A stretch of 8,386 nt of DNA, from positions 1 to 8,386 of the forward strand of contig CAYNDB010000107.1 in the NCBI GenBank assembly GCA_964395915.1, given 5' to 3'. Each line of letters starts with the position of its first letter. Within the stretch, counting starts at the first letter, position 1. This DNA comes from CAYNDB01 sp964395915 (GTDB taxonomy: Bacteria > Nitrospinota_A > UBA7883 > JAJRTC01). The notes below the pieces were generated by a model. That model saw only the letters and a list, made by a program, of their open reading frames with translations, was not told the origin of the DNA and did not search any database. This document shows, piece after piece, positions 1-6,837 of the stretch. The position numbers and the translations under genes are program-made.

Positions 1-6
1 GAGTTT

Positions 7-12
7 ACCTCC
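7..12 (-). promoter_or_regulatory. Possible ribosome binding site of a divergent gene beyond the left edge
   Basis: Read on the - strand, these bases are GGAGGT, a near-perfect Shine-Dalgarno core, followed by six bases (AAACTC) before the window ends. A start codon just outside the window would have normal spacing. No coding sequence of that gene is visible, so this is an inference from one short motif. If correct, positions 13-141 are a divergent promoter region shared with phoB. Confidence 0.3.
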
Positions 13-38
13 AAAATCTGAACAAAGACACGAGTGAC

Positions 39-54
39 TACCAATCCATTGGTA
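39..54. repeat. 16-bp inverted repeat TACCAATCCATTGGTA
   Basis: Two perfect 7-bp arms, TACCAAT and ATTGGTA, are separated by CC in the otherwise AT-rich leader upstream of phoB. No T-run follows, so it is not a typical intrinsic terminator. The size and symmetry fit a dimeric regulator operator, but no regulator is identifiable here. The same arms recur inside phoR (1769-1785), where coding constraint can explain them. Confidence 0.35.
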
Positions 55-141
55 TATTGAAAATATTAATTCTGAAATACTGCATTCGCTCTCTTTAATG
101 AATATATGGATGACGATAATAGAAAACCTGACAGACGAATC

Positions 142-163
142 GATCTTAATTAAATCTTCATAT
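142..163 (+). promoter_or_regulatory. Probable Pho box upstream of phoB
   Basis: Two 11-bp units in direct repeat, GATCTTAATTA (142-152) and AATCTTCATAT (153-163), keep a TCTT core at an exact 11-bp period. A weaker third unit, AACCCTTGTAT, follows at 164-174. PhoB-type regulators bind tandem 11-bp half-sites (E. coli core TGTCATA). These units match that core only partly, so a lineage-specific variant is inferred. The first nine bases, GATCTTAAT, recur at the start of the pstS box. PhoB would activate its own gene from here. Confidence 0.5.
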
Positions 164-171
164 AACCCTTG

Positions 172-177
172 TATACT
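172..177 (+). promoter_or_regulatory. Likely -10 element of the phoB promoter
   Basis: TATACT matches the sigma-70 -10 consensus at 5 of 6 positions and lies 8 bp after the end of the two-unit Pho box. No good -35 hexamer sits 17 bp upstream (ATTAAA is the nearest sequence). That fits an activator-dependent promoter where PhoB replaces the -35 contact. Transcription would start near 184, leaving a leader of about 25 bases before the phoB ATG. Confidence 0.5.
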
Positions 178-208
178 CTATTTGTCATGAGAAACTAAGC
201 AATGAAAC

Positions 209-910
209 ATGAAATCTGAAGCAATCCTAATCATAGAAGACGAGCCCGATATCAAGGATGTAATTGAATACAACCTTAAGAAAGAAGGGTACCGCATATT
301 TTCCTCCCTCGATGGTGAGGAGGGCTTGAAACTTATCAACACCGAAATTCCTAATCTTGTTCTTCTAGACTTGATGCTGCCCGGCCTGGATGGGCTGGAG
401 GTTTGCCGCAGGCTGAAAGAAAAGCCGGAGACGCGCGGTATACCGATAATAATGGTTACAGCAAAGGGGGAAGAAAGCGATATCGTCCTTGGGCTTGGCA
501 TCGGCGCGGATGACTACATAACGAAACCCTTTAGCCCCAGAGAGCTTGTCAGCAGGGTAAAAGCCGTTCTTAGGAGAGGGACTCTAAAAAAAGATAATAA
601 TAAACCTCCGAAGATTTTCCATAAAGGGCTGGTGATAGACCCTGGGAAATATGAAGTGCGTGTAGACGATAAAATAGTTGTTTTGACCGCTACGGAATTC
701 AAGTTGCTTCACTATCTGGCGGAGCGGCCAGGACAAGTATTTACTCGAGATCAATTGATTAACGCCGCTGTCAATGAAGACGCGTTCGTGAGCGACCGCA
801 ACATAGATGTGCATGTGCGCGCTATCAGGAAAAAGCTTGATAAACACCATGATCTGATCGAAACGATACGCGGTATCGGCTATCGCTTCACTGACAAGGG
901 AGAGTCATAA
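209..910 (+). CDS. phoB: PhoB-type phosphate response regulator (OmpR family)
   Basis: This cytoplasmic DNA-binding response regulator should activate phosphate-starvation genes once phosphorylated by PhoR. The 233-residue protein has a normal length. The receiver domain (about 4-120) shows the acidic pair E10/D11, phospho-acceptor D54 in LLDLMLPGLDG, T84 and K106 followed by P107. A winged-helix domain (about 132-228) carries a recognition helix around residues 194-210 (SDRNIDVHVRAIRKKL). The ATG at 209 is chosen because the receiver fold begins at once. Two upstream ATGs (187 and 202) run into stops after 3 and 5 codons. No clear Shine-Dalgarno motif precedes the start, unlike the other genes of the cluster. 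phoR follows after one base, so the two are co-transcribed. PhoB identity rather than another OmpR regulator rests on the adjacent phoR-pst-phoU genes. Confidence 0.95.
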   Translation: MKSEAILIIEDEPDIKDVIEYNLKKEGYRIFSSLDGEEGLKLINTEIPNLVLLDLMLPGLDGLEVCRRLKEKPETRGIPIIMVTAKGEESDIVLGLGIGADDYITKPFSPRELVSRVKAVLRRGTLKKDNNKPPKIFHKGLVIDPGKYEVRVDDKIVVLTATEFKLLHYLAERPGQVFTRDQLINAAVNEDAFVSDRNIDVHVRAIRKKLDKHHDLIETIRGIGYRFTDKGES

Positions 911-911
911 C

Positions 912-2693
912 GTGTTTTCGTACCGGTTTCTTTGGAAAATCTATGCCGGATTTGCGGCGGTTATTCTTCTTTCCTCCGCGCTGCTTGGAGTTCTTGTAAC
1001 CAGGTGGATCAAAAGCGATTCTATCGATGGTATACGAAGCGAACTGCAATCACAGGCATTACTGCTTAATGTAATCGCGGAGGAGGATGGCCGCCTTAAA
1101 GGGGACTACCTTCAGGGGAAAATCAGAGAGCTGGGAAAAACCACCGGCGCAAGATTTACGATACTGGATAAAGATGGAGTGGTGATAGCCGATTCTCACG
1201 AAGACCCAAAGTTAATGGACAATCACGGAAACAGGCCGGAAATACTTTTCGCCCGTTCACATGGAGAGGGAAGCTCGACCCGTTACAGCGATACGCTCAA
1301 AACAAGGATGATGTATTATGCGCTGCCAATGCGACGAGCGGGGAAAATTTCGGGGTATGTGCGAGTTTCGATCTCGCTTATTAAAGTTGATGAAAAATTA
1401 TCCCGGCTGAAAAATACGGTTATCCTCGGCGCTGGAATCGCCGTTATTGCGGCGCTTGTTCTGGGATATTTTCTGGCGCGCAATTTTTCACGCCCACTCG
1501 AATCCATGACACAAGTGGCGGAATCCATGTCCAAAGGCAAATACGATGAAAAGCTTCCGGAAAACAGAGATGACGAAATCGGAAAACTCGCCAAGGCGTT
1601 AAACCACATGGCCGATAGCCTGAGGATACGGATCGAGACAATAAGCGGAGAAAGAAACAAACTGGAGGCCATTCTTGCCGGCATGGTGGAAGGTGTTATA
1701 GCCGTTCGTTTAGACGAACGCATCGTACATATAAACAAAACCGCTAGCGATATCATAGGCGCGCCTTTTACCAATATCATTGGTAAGCCATTGTGGGAGG
1801 TGACATATCTGCAGGAGTTAACGGATATTCTGGATAGAACTCTAAAGGACAAAACGAAGGTTCAAAAAGAAATAAAAGTAGTTGGCAAACAAGGTGAAAG
1901 GTCAATCGAAGTTCTTTCATCTCCAACATTCACAACGAAAAATAACATTTCTGGGGCGGTAATGGTCCTGCACGATATAACCGAGCTTTATTCACTCGAA
2001 CGGATCCGGCGCGATTTTGTGGCAAATGTTTCCCATGAGTTGAAAACACCGATCGCCGCTATACGGGGAATGATTGAAACGATTGTTGACGACGAGGAAA
2101 TGTCCAGGAAAGATGAGAAGAAATTTCTAACGAAAATAGAAAAACAATCCATAAGGCTTTCAGCTCTGGTCAGCGATGTGTTGACAGTTGCGCGGCTTGA
2201 ATCAGATAGAAGCTCAATAGATAAGGATGTTGTTGATCTTGGCGATATGGTCGATAGCGTGATCCGAACGTTTTCATCGGAAAGTGAATCTCGCGGGATA
2301 ATAATACATTCCGATATTCCTGACGAACCTGTCCTGGTCACAGGAGACGAAGAGGCTCTCTCGCAGGCGATAAGCAACCTTACCGACAATGCCCTTAAAT
2401 ATACTGCGTCTAACGAGAACGTGTATGTGCGCCTTAAAGCAGGAAACGGGAAAGCCGTGATAGAAGTGCAAGACACCGGTATAGGCATTGAGCCTAAGCA
2501 TCAGCAGAGAATATTTGAGCGATTTTACAGGGTGGACAAGGCCAGGTCGAGAGAGCTTGGAGGCACAGGACTTGGCTTGTCTATCGTAAAACACGTCGCC
2601 ATATCGCACGGCGGGACCGTTGAGGTGAAAAGTGAGCCTGGAGTCGGAGCTACTTTCAAGATTATTTTACCGATTTCCAGAAAGTTTGCATGA
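912..2693 (+). CDS. phoR: PhoR-type phosphate sensor histidine kinase
   Basis: This membrane histidine kinase autophosphorylates under phosphate limitation and passes the phosphate to PhoB. The start is GTG at 912, one base after the phoB stop, with AAGGGAG (896-902) as ribosome site. Domains in order are: membrane segment at about 10-30; an extracytoplasmic sensor domain at about 31-167; a second membrane segment at about 169-189; HAMP at about 190-240; PAS at about 250-360; a dimerisation/phospho-acceptor domain with H375 in NVSHELKTP; and an ATPase domain with N-box N493, D-box D521-T-G-I-G and GGTGLGL at 550-556. All catalytic motifs look intact. At 593 residues it is longer than E. coli PhoR, which lacks a large extracytoplasmic domain, and resembles the Bacillus type. 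PhoU and PstB probably signal through the PAS region, as known in E. coli. Confidence 0.93.
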   Translation: MFSYRFLWKIYAGFAAVILLSSALLGVLVTRWIKSDSIDGIRSELQSQALLLNVIAEEDGRLKGDYLQGKIRELGKTTGARFTILDKDGVVIADSHEDPKLMDNHGNRPEILFARSHGEGSSTRYSDTLKTRMMYYALPMRRAGKISGYVRVSISLIKVDEKLSRLKNTVILGAGIAVIAALVLGYFLARNFSRPLESMTQVAESMSKGKYDEKLPENRDDEIGKLAKALNHMADSLRIRIETISGERNKLEAILAGMVEGVIAVRLDERIVHINKTASDIIGAPFTNIIGKPLWEVTYLQELTDILDRTLKDKTKVQKEIKVVGKQGERSIEVLSSPTFTTKNNISGAVMVLHDITELYSLERIRRDFVANVSHELKTPIAAIRGMIETIVDDEEMSRKDEKKFLTKIEKQSIRLSALVSDVLTVARLESDRSSIDKDVVDLGDMVDSVIRTFSSESESRGIIIHSDIPDEPVLVTGDEEALSQAISNLTDNALKYTASNENVYVRLKAGNGKAVIEVQDTGIGIEPKHQQRIFERFYRVDKARSRELGGTGLGLSIVKHVAISHGGTVEVKSEPGVGATFKIILPISRKFA

Positions 2694-2713
2694 TCTTAAT
2701 ATTGTCTTAACAA
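2692..2713 (+). promoter_or_regulatory. Probable Pho box upstream of pstS
   Basis: Two direct 11-bp units, GATCTTAATAT (2692-2702) and TGTCTTAACAA (2703-2713), share TCTTAA at exactly 11-bp spacing. The second unit matches the E. coli PhoB half-site TGTCATA at 6 of 7 positions. The box starts within the phoR stop codon. A weak -10-like TAAAAA (2722-2727, 4 of 6) lies 8 bp downstream, the same spacing as upstream of phoB. This suggests a second PhoB-dependent start that can raise pst transcription above that of phoBR. Confidence 0.55.
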
Positions 2714-2761
2714 ACAACTGCTAAAAAGTAACCAGAAGAATAAGAAACTATTAATAAACAC

Positions 2762-2766
2762 AGGAG
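2762..2766 (+). promoter_or_regulatory. pstS ribosome binding site serving two adjacent ATG codons
   Basis: AGGAG lies 4 bases before the ATG at 2771 and 7 bases before a second in-frame ATG at 2774. Spacing favours 2774, which would shorten the signal peptide by one methionine. The mature protein is the same either way. Confidence 0.6.
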
Positions 2767-2770
2767 AAAA

Positions 2771-3531
2771 ATGATGAAAAGGTTTTTGTTTTCTGGCCTT
2801 TTAGCATTTCTGGTTATAACAACCGGCTTGGCGAAGGCCGAAGCGGACCGCAACCTTAAGGGCGTCGTGAAAGTGGACGGCTCTTCAACCGTTTTCCCGA
2901 TAACCGAGGCTGTAGCTGAAGAATTTTTGCACGAGTATCCAAGAGTGCGCGTTACAGTTGGCATTTCAGGCACCGGGGGCGGGTTCAAAAAATTCCTGGC
3001 TGGAGAAACCGATATCAACGACGCTTCCAGGCCGATTAAAAAAACGGAACTTGAAAAAGCCAGGAAAAACGGGATAGATTTCATCGAACTTCCGATCGCA
3101 TACGATGGCCTGTCTGTAGTTGTAAATCCAAAAAATGATTTTGTGGACTATCTGACCGTTGAGGAGCTAAGGAAAATCTGGCAACCTGGCAGCTCTGTTA
3201 AAAAGTGGAGCGATATAAGACCCGGTTGGCCTACCACCCCTATAAACCTTTATGGCCCCGGAACCGATTCCGGCACGTTCGACTATTTCACCAAGGTTAT
3301 CAACGGAAAGGCCCAGGCGTCACGTCCGGACTTTACAGCCAGTGAAGATGACAATGTGCTTGTGAGAGGTATAGCTGGTGACAAAAACTCGTTGGGATAT
3401 TTCGGTTTCGCTTATTATGTTGAAAATCGCAACATACTCAAGATCGTGCCTGTCGAATCGGGAGACGGGCCAGTGGCCCCATCGATGAAAACTATTAACG
3501 ATGGAACATACAAGCCTCTATCAAGGCCGAT
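2771..3531 (+). CDS. pstS: PstS phosphate-binding protein, 3' end lost in assembly gap
   Basis: This is the periplasmic substrate-binding protein of the high-affinity phosphate ABC transporter. The first ~23-25 residues form a Sec signal peptide: KR, then a hydrophobic stretch at 5-20, with AxA cleavage sites after A23 or A25. No lipobox cysteine is present, so it is a soluble periplasmic protein. Phosphate-site motifs are visible: DGSST at 36-40, SGTGGG at 66-71, DASR at 84-87 and GTDSGTFD at 164-171. Only 253 complete codons remain before the N run. The next partial codon, AT?, encodes Ile or Met and fits the family pattern SRPI/L. By comparison with relatives, roughly 60-70 C-terminal residues are missing. 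The frame stays open through the N run into pstC, but this is an artefact and not a PstS-PstC fusion. A Pho box precedes the gene. Confidence 0.93.
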
Positions 3532-3631
3532 NNNNNNNNNNNNNNNNNNNNNNNNNNNNNNNNNNNNNNNNNNNNNNNNNNNNNNNNNNNNNNNNNNNNN
3601 NNNNNNNNNNNNNNNNNNNNNNNNNNNNNNN
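3532..3631. other. Assembly gap of exactly 100 N
   Basis: A run of 100 N is a customary placeholder for a scaffold gap of unknown length. The true sequence must hold the end of pstS (about 180-210 bases), a short spacer and the start of pstC (perhaps 30-90 bases). The real gap is therefore probably longer than 100 bases. The spacer sequence between the genes cannot be assessed. Confidence 0.95.
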
Positions 3632-4495
3632 GAAAGTTTAATAGTAGGAATACTGTCTCTATGCGCCGGAATTTCCGTCGTTACAACCATTTCCATTATC
3701 TCGGTTCTCCTAAGTGAATCCTGGGGGTTTTTCCGTGAAGTTCCAGTGGCCGATTTCCTTTTTGGGACAGAGTGGACCCCCTTGTTCATACCTCGCTCGT
3801 TTGGGGTGGCGCCCCTGGTCAATGGTACGCTCCTAATAGTTATAGGATCAGCGCTCATAGCCTTGCCGGCTGGATTGCTTAGCGGGATATATCTTTCTGA
3901 ATATGCGACCAGCAGGGCAAGAAGCGTAATTAAGCCTTTGCTGGAAATCCTGGCTGGAATACCAACTGTGGTATATGGATATTTCGCGCTTACTTTTCTT
4001 ACACCTATTATCAGGAAAGTGTTCCCGGACGCTCAGGTGTTCAATGCGGCAAGCGCCTCTATTGTTGTGGGTATAATGATCTTGCCTATGATAATTTCTC
4101 TTTGCGACAATGCGTTGCGCGCGGTTCCGGAATCTCTGAGACATGGCGCTTACGCCCTTGGCGCAACCCAGTTCGAAGTCACTTCCAGGATCGTTGTTCC
4201 AGCCTCGCTATCAGGTGTTATGGCGTCATACATCCTTGCTTTGTCGCGAGCGATAGGGGAAACGATGGCGGTGACGCTTGCCGCTGGCGCAACACCAAGG
4301 ATGACATTGAACCCGCTTGAGAGTATTCAGACCATGACGGCGTATATTGTCCAGGTAAGCCTTGGCGACGCTCCGGCCGGAACTGTAGAATACAAAACGG
4401 TTTTTGCTGTCGCGTTGCTATTGTTCGCCATTACGCTTGTAATGAATGTCGCGGCGAACAGGATACTTGCCAGGTTTCGGGAGGTATACGAATGA
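3632..4495 (+). CDS. pstC: PstC phosphate transporter permease, 5' end lost in assembly gap
   Basis: This is one of two inner-membrane permease subunits of the PstSCAB phosphate importer. 287 codons plus stop are visible. Complete PstC proteins are usually about 290-320 residues, so only the first 10-30 are probably missing. Counting from the first visible residue, about six hydrophobic segments can be seen, starting with residues 3-24. The cytoplasmic EAA-type loop that contacts PstB lies at about 172-200 (GAYALGATQFEV and IVVPASLSG) and is followed by the conserved ALSRAIGETMAV. No start codon is available directly after the gap. The stop overlaps the pstA start as ATGA (4492-4495), which suggests translational coupling and matched amounts of the two permeases. 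It was named PstC rather than PstA from its order after pstS and the sequence LSRAIGETMAVTLAAG. Confidence 0.9.
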   Translation, partial: ESLIVGILSLCAGISVVTTISIISVLLSESWGFFREVPVADFLFGTEWTPLFIPRSFGVAPLVNGTLLIVIGSALIALPAGLLSGIYLSEYATSRARSVIKPLLEILAGIPTVVYGYFALTFLTPIIRKVFPDAQVFNAASASIVVGIMILPMIISLCDNALRAVPESLRHGAYALGATQFEVTSRIVVPASLSGVMASYILALSRAIGETMAVTLAAGATPRMTLNPLESIQTMTAYIVQVSLGDAPAGTVEYKTVFAVALLLFAITLVMNVAANRILARFREVYE

Positions 4496-5352
4496 TCTCG
4501 TCCAGTTTGAAAAACAGGCATCGTTTTTCCACGCTTTTCAGATTATTATGCGCATGCTTCACATGGTTTGGGCTTTTGATTCTTTTCGTTTTGATAGCTC
4601 ATATAGCTATGCAGGGACTGAAGTGGGTGGATATGCAGTTTCTTACAAGTTTCCCGTCCCGTTTCCCTGCAAAGGCCGGAATTAAATCCGCGCTATGGGG
4701 GACCGTATGGCTTTTGGGTTTCACTGCGTTGATATCTATTCCCATTGGAGTCGGAGCCGCGGTCTACCTGGAAGAATTTTCTGCAAAAGGAAAGGTAAAC
4801 AAGTTTATCGAAATAAACATAGCAAACCTCGCCGGTGTTCCTTCGGTTGTATACGGGATTCTGGGGCTTGCGATATTCGTCCGTTGGATGGGGTTGGGGC
4901 GAAGCGTTCTGGCGGGAAGCCTCACTATGAGCCTTCTTATACTTCCAATAATTATCATGGCTTCGCGTGAATCAATTCGGGCGGTGCCAGACTCCATTCG
5001 CTATGCGGCGCTGGCTCTTGGCGCGACAAAATGGCAGACTGTGCACGCCCATGTGTTGCCTTCCGCGCTTCCGGGTATATTGACAGGGATTATCCTTGCC
5101 ATGTCTCGATCCATAGGCGAAACGGCTCCCCTTATAATGATCGGCGCGCTCACATTCGTAGCGTTCACTCCTGATGGCCCCATGGACTCTTTTACGGCGC
5201 TTCCTATCCAGATTTTCAACTGGGCGTCACGACCACAGGAAGAATTTCACCAGCTTGCCGCAGGGGCCATAATCGTTCTGCTTGTGGTTCTTCTGTTGAT
5301 GAACGCAACGGCAGTTGTAATCAGACAAAAGTATGAAAGAGGGAAAAAATGA
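4492..5352 (+). CDS. pstA: PstA phosphate transporter permease
   Basis: This second inner-membrane permease pairs with PstC to form the phosphate channel. The 286-residue length is normal. The first membrane segment spans about 20-40 and the second about 66-90, with further hydrophobic segments after them. The EAA-type loop, which docks onto PstB, is at about 170-197 (YAALALGATKWQTV and VLPSALPGI), followed by AMSRSIGETAPLIMIGA, typical of PstA. The ATG at 4492 overlaps the pstC stop and is preceded by GGGAGGT (4479-4485) at good spacing. The gene ends in a second ATGA overlap with pstB (5349-5352). No defect is seen. Confidence 0.95.
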   Translation: MISSSLKNRHRFSTLFRLLCACFTWFGLLILFVLIAHIAMQGLKWVDMQFLTSFPSRFPAKAGIKSALWGTVWLLGFTALISIPIGVGAAVYLEEFSAKGKVNKFIEINIANLAGVPSVVYGILGLAIFVRWMGLGRSVLAGSLTMSLLILPIIIMASRESIRAVPDSIRYAALALGATKWQTVHAHVLPSALPGILTGIILAMSRSIGETAPLIMIGALTFVAFTPDGPMDSFTALPIQIFNWASRPQEEFHQLAAGAIIVLLVVLLLMNATAVVIRQKYERGKK

Positions 5353-6146
5353 AAAGCGCGGCGGAAACGACTAGGGAAAATTCACAAACTGCGGAAGCCG
5401 TTATTCTCGAAGCGCAAAACGTATCAATATCATATGGGGCGACAGAAGCCGTAAAAAATGTTTCCCTGCCGATATACAAAAACCGGATAACGGCCATAAT
5501 AGGGCCTTCCGGTTGCGGGAAAAGCACGCTCCTGCGCGCTTTCAACAGGATGAACGATTTCATTCCGGAAGCCAATATGACAGGAGACATAGTTTACGCA
5601 GGCAAAAACCTGTACAGCGCGTCAATTGATCCGGTGGAAGTGCGCGGGCTTATCGGCATGGTATTTCAAAAGCCAAACCCTTTTCCGAAATCCATTTATG
5701 ACAACGTGGCGTGGGGGCCTTCTATCAACGGAAGGAAAAAGAATCTCCAACATGTTGTTGAACAATCATTGAAAAAGGCGGCGCTGTGGGACGAGGTAAA
5801 GGAAGACCGTCTGTATGATTCCGCCCTCAACCTTTCCGGCGGCCAGCAACAGCGGCTTTGTATCGCAAGAGCGCTTGCCATGGAGCCGGAGGTGATACTC
5901 ATGGACGAGCCATGCTCGGCGCTCGATCCTGTTTCAACGGCGAAAATAGAGGATTTGATGTTCGAACTGAAACAGCGATATACAATTGTGATTGTCACAC
6001 ACAATATGCAGCAAGCGGCTCGCGTATCTAATTATACGGCGTTTATGGAAAATGGGGTTCTAGTCGAATTCGGTGAAACAAACCAAATATTCACTCGTCC
6101 TCAAAATAAAAGAACCGAAGATTATGTAACGGGAAGATTCGGCTAA
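5349..6146 (+). CDS. pstB: PstB phosphate transporter ATPase
   Basis: This cytoplasmic ATPase powers phosphate import by binding the PstC/PstA cytoplasmic loops. All ABC motifs are intact in 265 residues: Walker A GPSGCGKST at 52-60, Q-loop Q107, signature LSGGQ at 162-166, Walker B VILMDE ending in catalytic E187, D-loop SALD at 190-193 and switch H218. The sequences LLRAFNRMND and FQKPNPFPKSIYDNV are characteristic of PstB. An N-terminal tail of about 17 polar residues precedes the ATPase fold. The ATG lies within the pstA stop overlap, preceded by AGAGGG (5338-5343). In E. coli, PstB also takes part in signalling phosphate sufficiency to PhoR through PhoU; the same role is inferred here. 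Confidence 0.97.
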   Translation: MKSAAETTRENSQTAEAVILEAQNVSISYGATEAVKNVSLPIYKNRITAIIGPSGCGKSTLLRAFNRMNDFIPEANMTGDIVYAGKNLYSASIDPVEVRGLIGMVFQKPNPFPKSIYDNVAWGPSINGRKKNLQHVVEQSLKKAALWDEVKEDRLYDSALNLSGGQQQRLCIARALAMEPEVILMDEPCSALDPVSTAKIEDLMFELKQRYTIVIVTHNMQQAARVSNYTAFMENGVLVEFGETNQIFTRPQNKRTEDYVTGRFG

Positions 6147-6156
6147 AGGAGATAAA

Positions 6157-6837
6157 ATGTCCAAACATCTACAGCGCGATATAGATCATCTTAAAAAAGA
6201 AATCCTGTCATTAGGGGCAATGGTGACCGACGCTATCAACAAGGCGGTTCTCGCCCTGATAGACAGAAGGACGGAGTACATATATCAAGTAATTAATAGC
6301 GATTACCTGATAAACGACAGGGAAGTGTCTATTGAGGAAGAATGCCTGAAAATACTTGCGCTGCACCAACCGGTGGCGGGAGACCTTAGGTTTCTTATTG
6401 TTGTGCTCAAGGTAAATGACAATCTTGAGCGGATGGGAGACCTTGCCGTGAACATAACGGAACGCGCCAAGTATCTAACACAAAAAGAAAAGCTTAATGT
6501 CTCTCTCGATTTCCCTCACATGACGGAGCTGGTTCAAACCATGGTGCGGGAAAGTCTCAAGGCGCTTATAGAACGTGATACGAGTATCGCTAGAAACGTT
6601 TTAATAATGGACGATGAGGTGGACGCCTTAAACAAAAATATGTACCAGGTTCTTCAAAAAATGATGATGGAAGATTCTTCCACCGTTAAACGAGCTATAC
6701 ACACCCTATCATCATCCCGGCATCTGGAGCGCATCGCCGACCTTGCCACCAACATTGCCGAGGATGTCGTATTCATGGTCGATGGTGAACTGATACGACA
6801 TCGCACAGAAGATTATCTGGAATCGAGCTCCGAGTAA
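6157..6837 (+). CDS. phoU: PhoU phosphate signalling regulator
   Basis: This cytoplasmic helical protein reports PstSCAB state to PhoR and keeps the Pho response off when phosphate is sufficient. Its 226 residues form two tandem PhoU repeats of three helices each. Each repeat holds the family's metal-binding ExxxD pattern: E91/D95 in DNLERMGDLAVN and E191/D195 in RHLERIADLATN. The ATG follows AAAGGAG (6145-6151), which overlaps the pstB stop, so it belongs to the pst operon. It is the last gene on the + strand. No convincing hairpin with a T-run was found after its stop. Confidence 0.96.
   Translation: MSKHLQRDIDHLKKEILSLGAMVTDAINKAVLALIDRRTEYIYQVINSDYLINDREVSIEEECLKILALHQPVAGDLRFLIVVLKVNDNLERMGDLAVNITERAKYLTQKEKLNVSLDFPHMTELVQTMVRESLKALIERDTSIARNVLIMDDEVDALNKNMYQVLQKMMMEDSSTVKRAIHTLSSSRHLERIADLATNIAEDVVFMVDGELIRHRTEDYLESSSE

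Noticed and set aside
1703..1720. Hairpin CGTTCGT-TTAG-ACGAACG inside phoR
   Set aside because: The perfect 7-bp arms lie within conserved PAS-domain coding sequence (VRLDER), with no T-run and no regulatory context. Most likely a codon coincidence.
1316..1852. 178-residue - strand frame opposite phoR
   Set aside because: It is a Ser/Arg-rich shadow of the HAMP-PAS coding region, without a ribosome site or family motif.
2771..4495. A single 574-residue fused PstS-PstC protein
   Set aside because: The frame continues only because 100 N contain no readable stop codon. The two halves belong to separate families that lie in different compartments.
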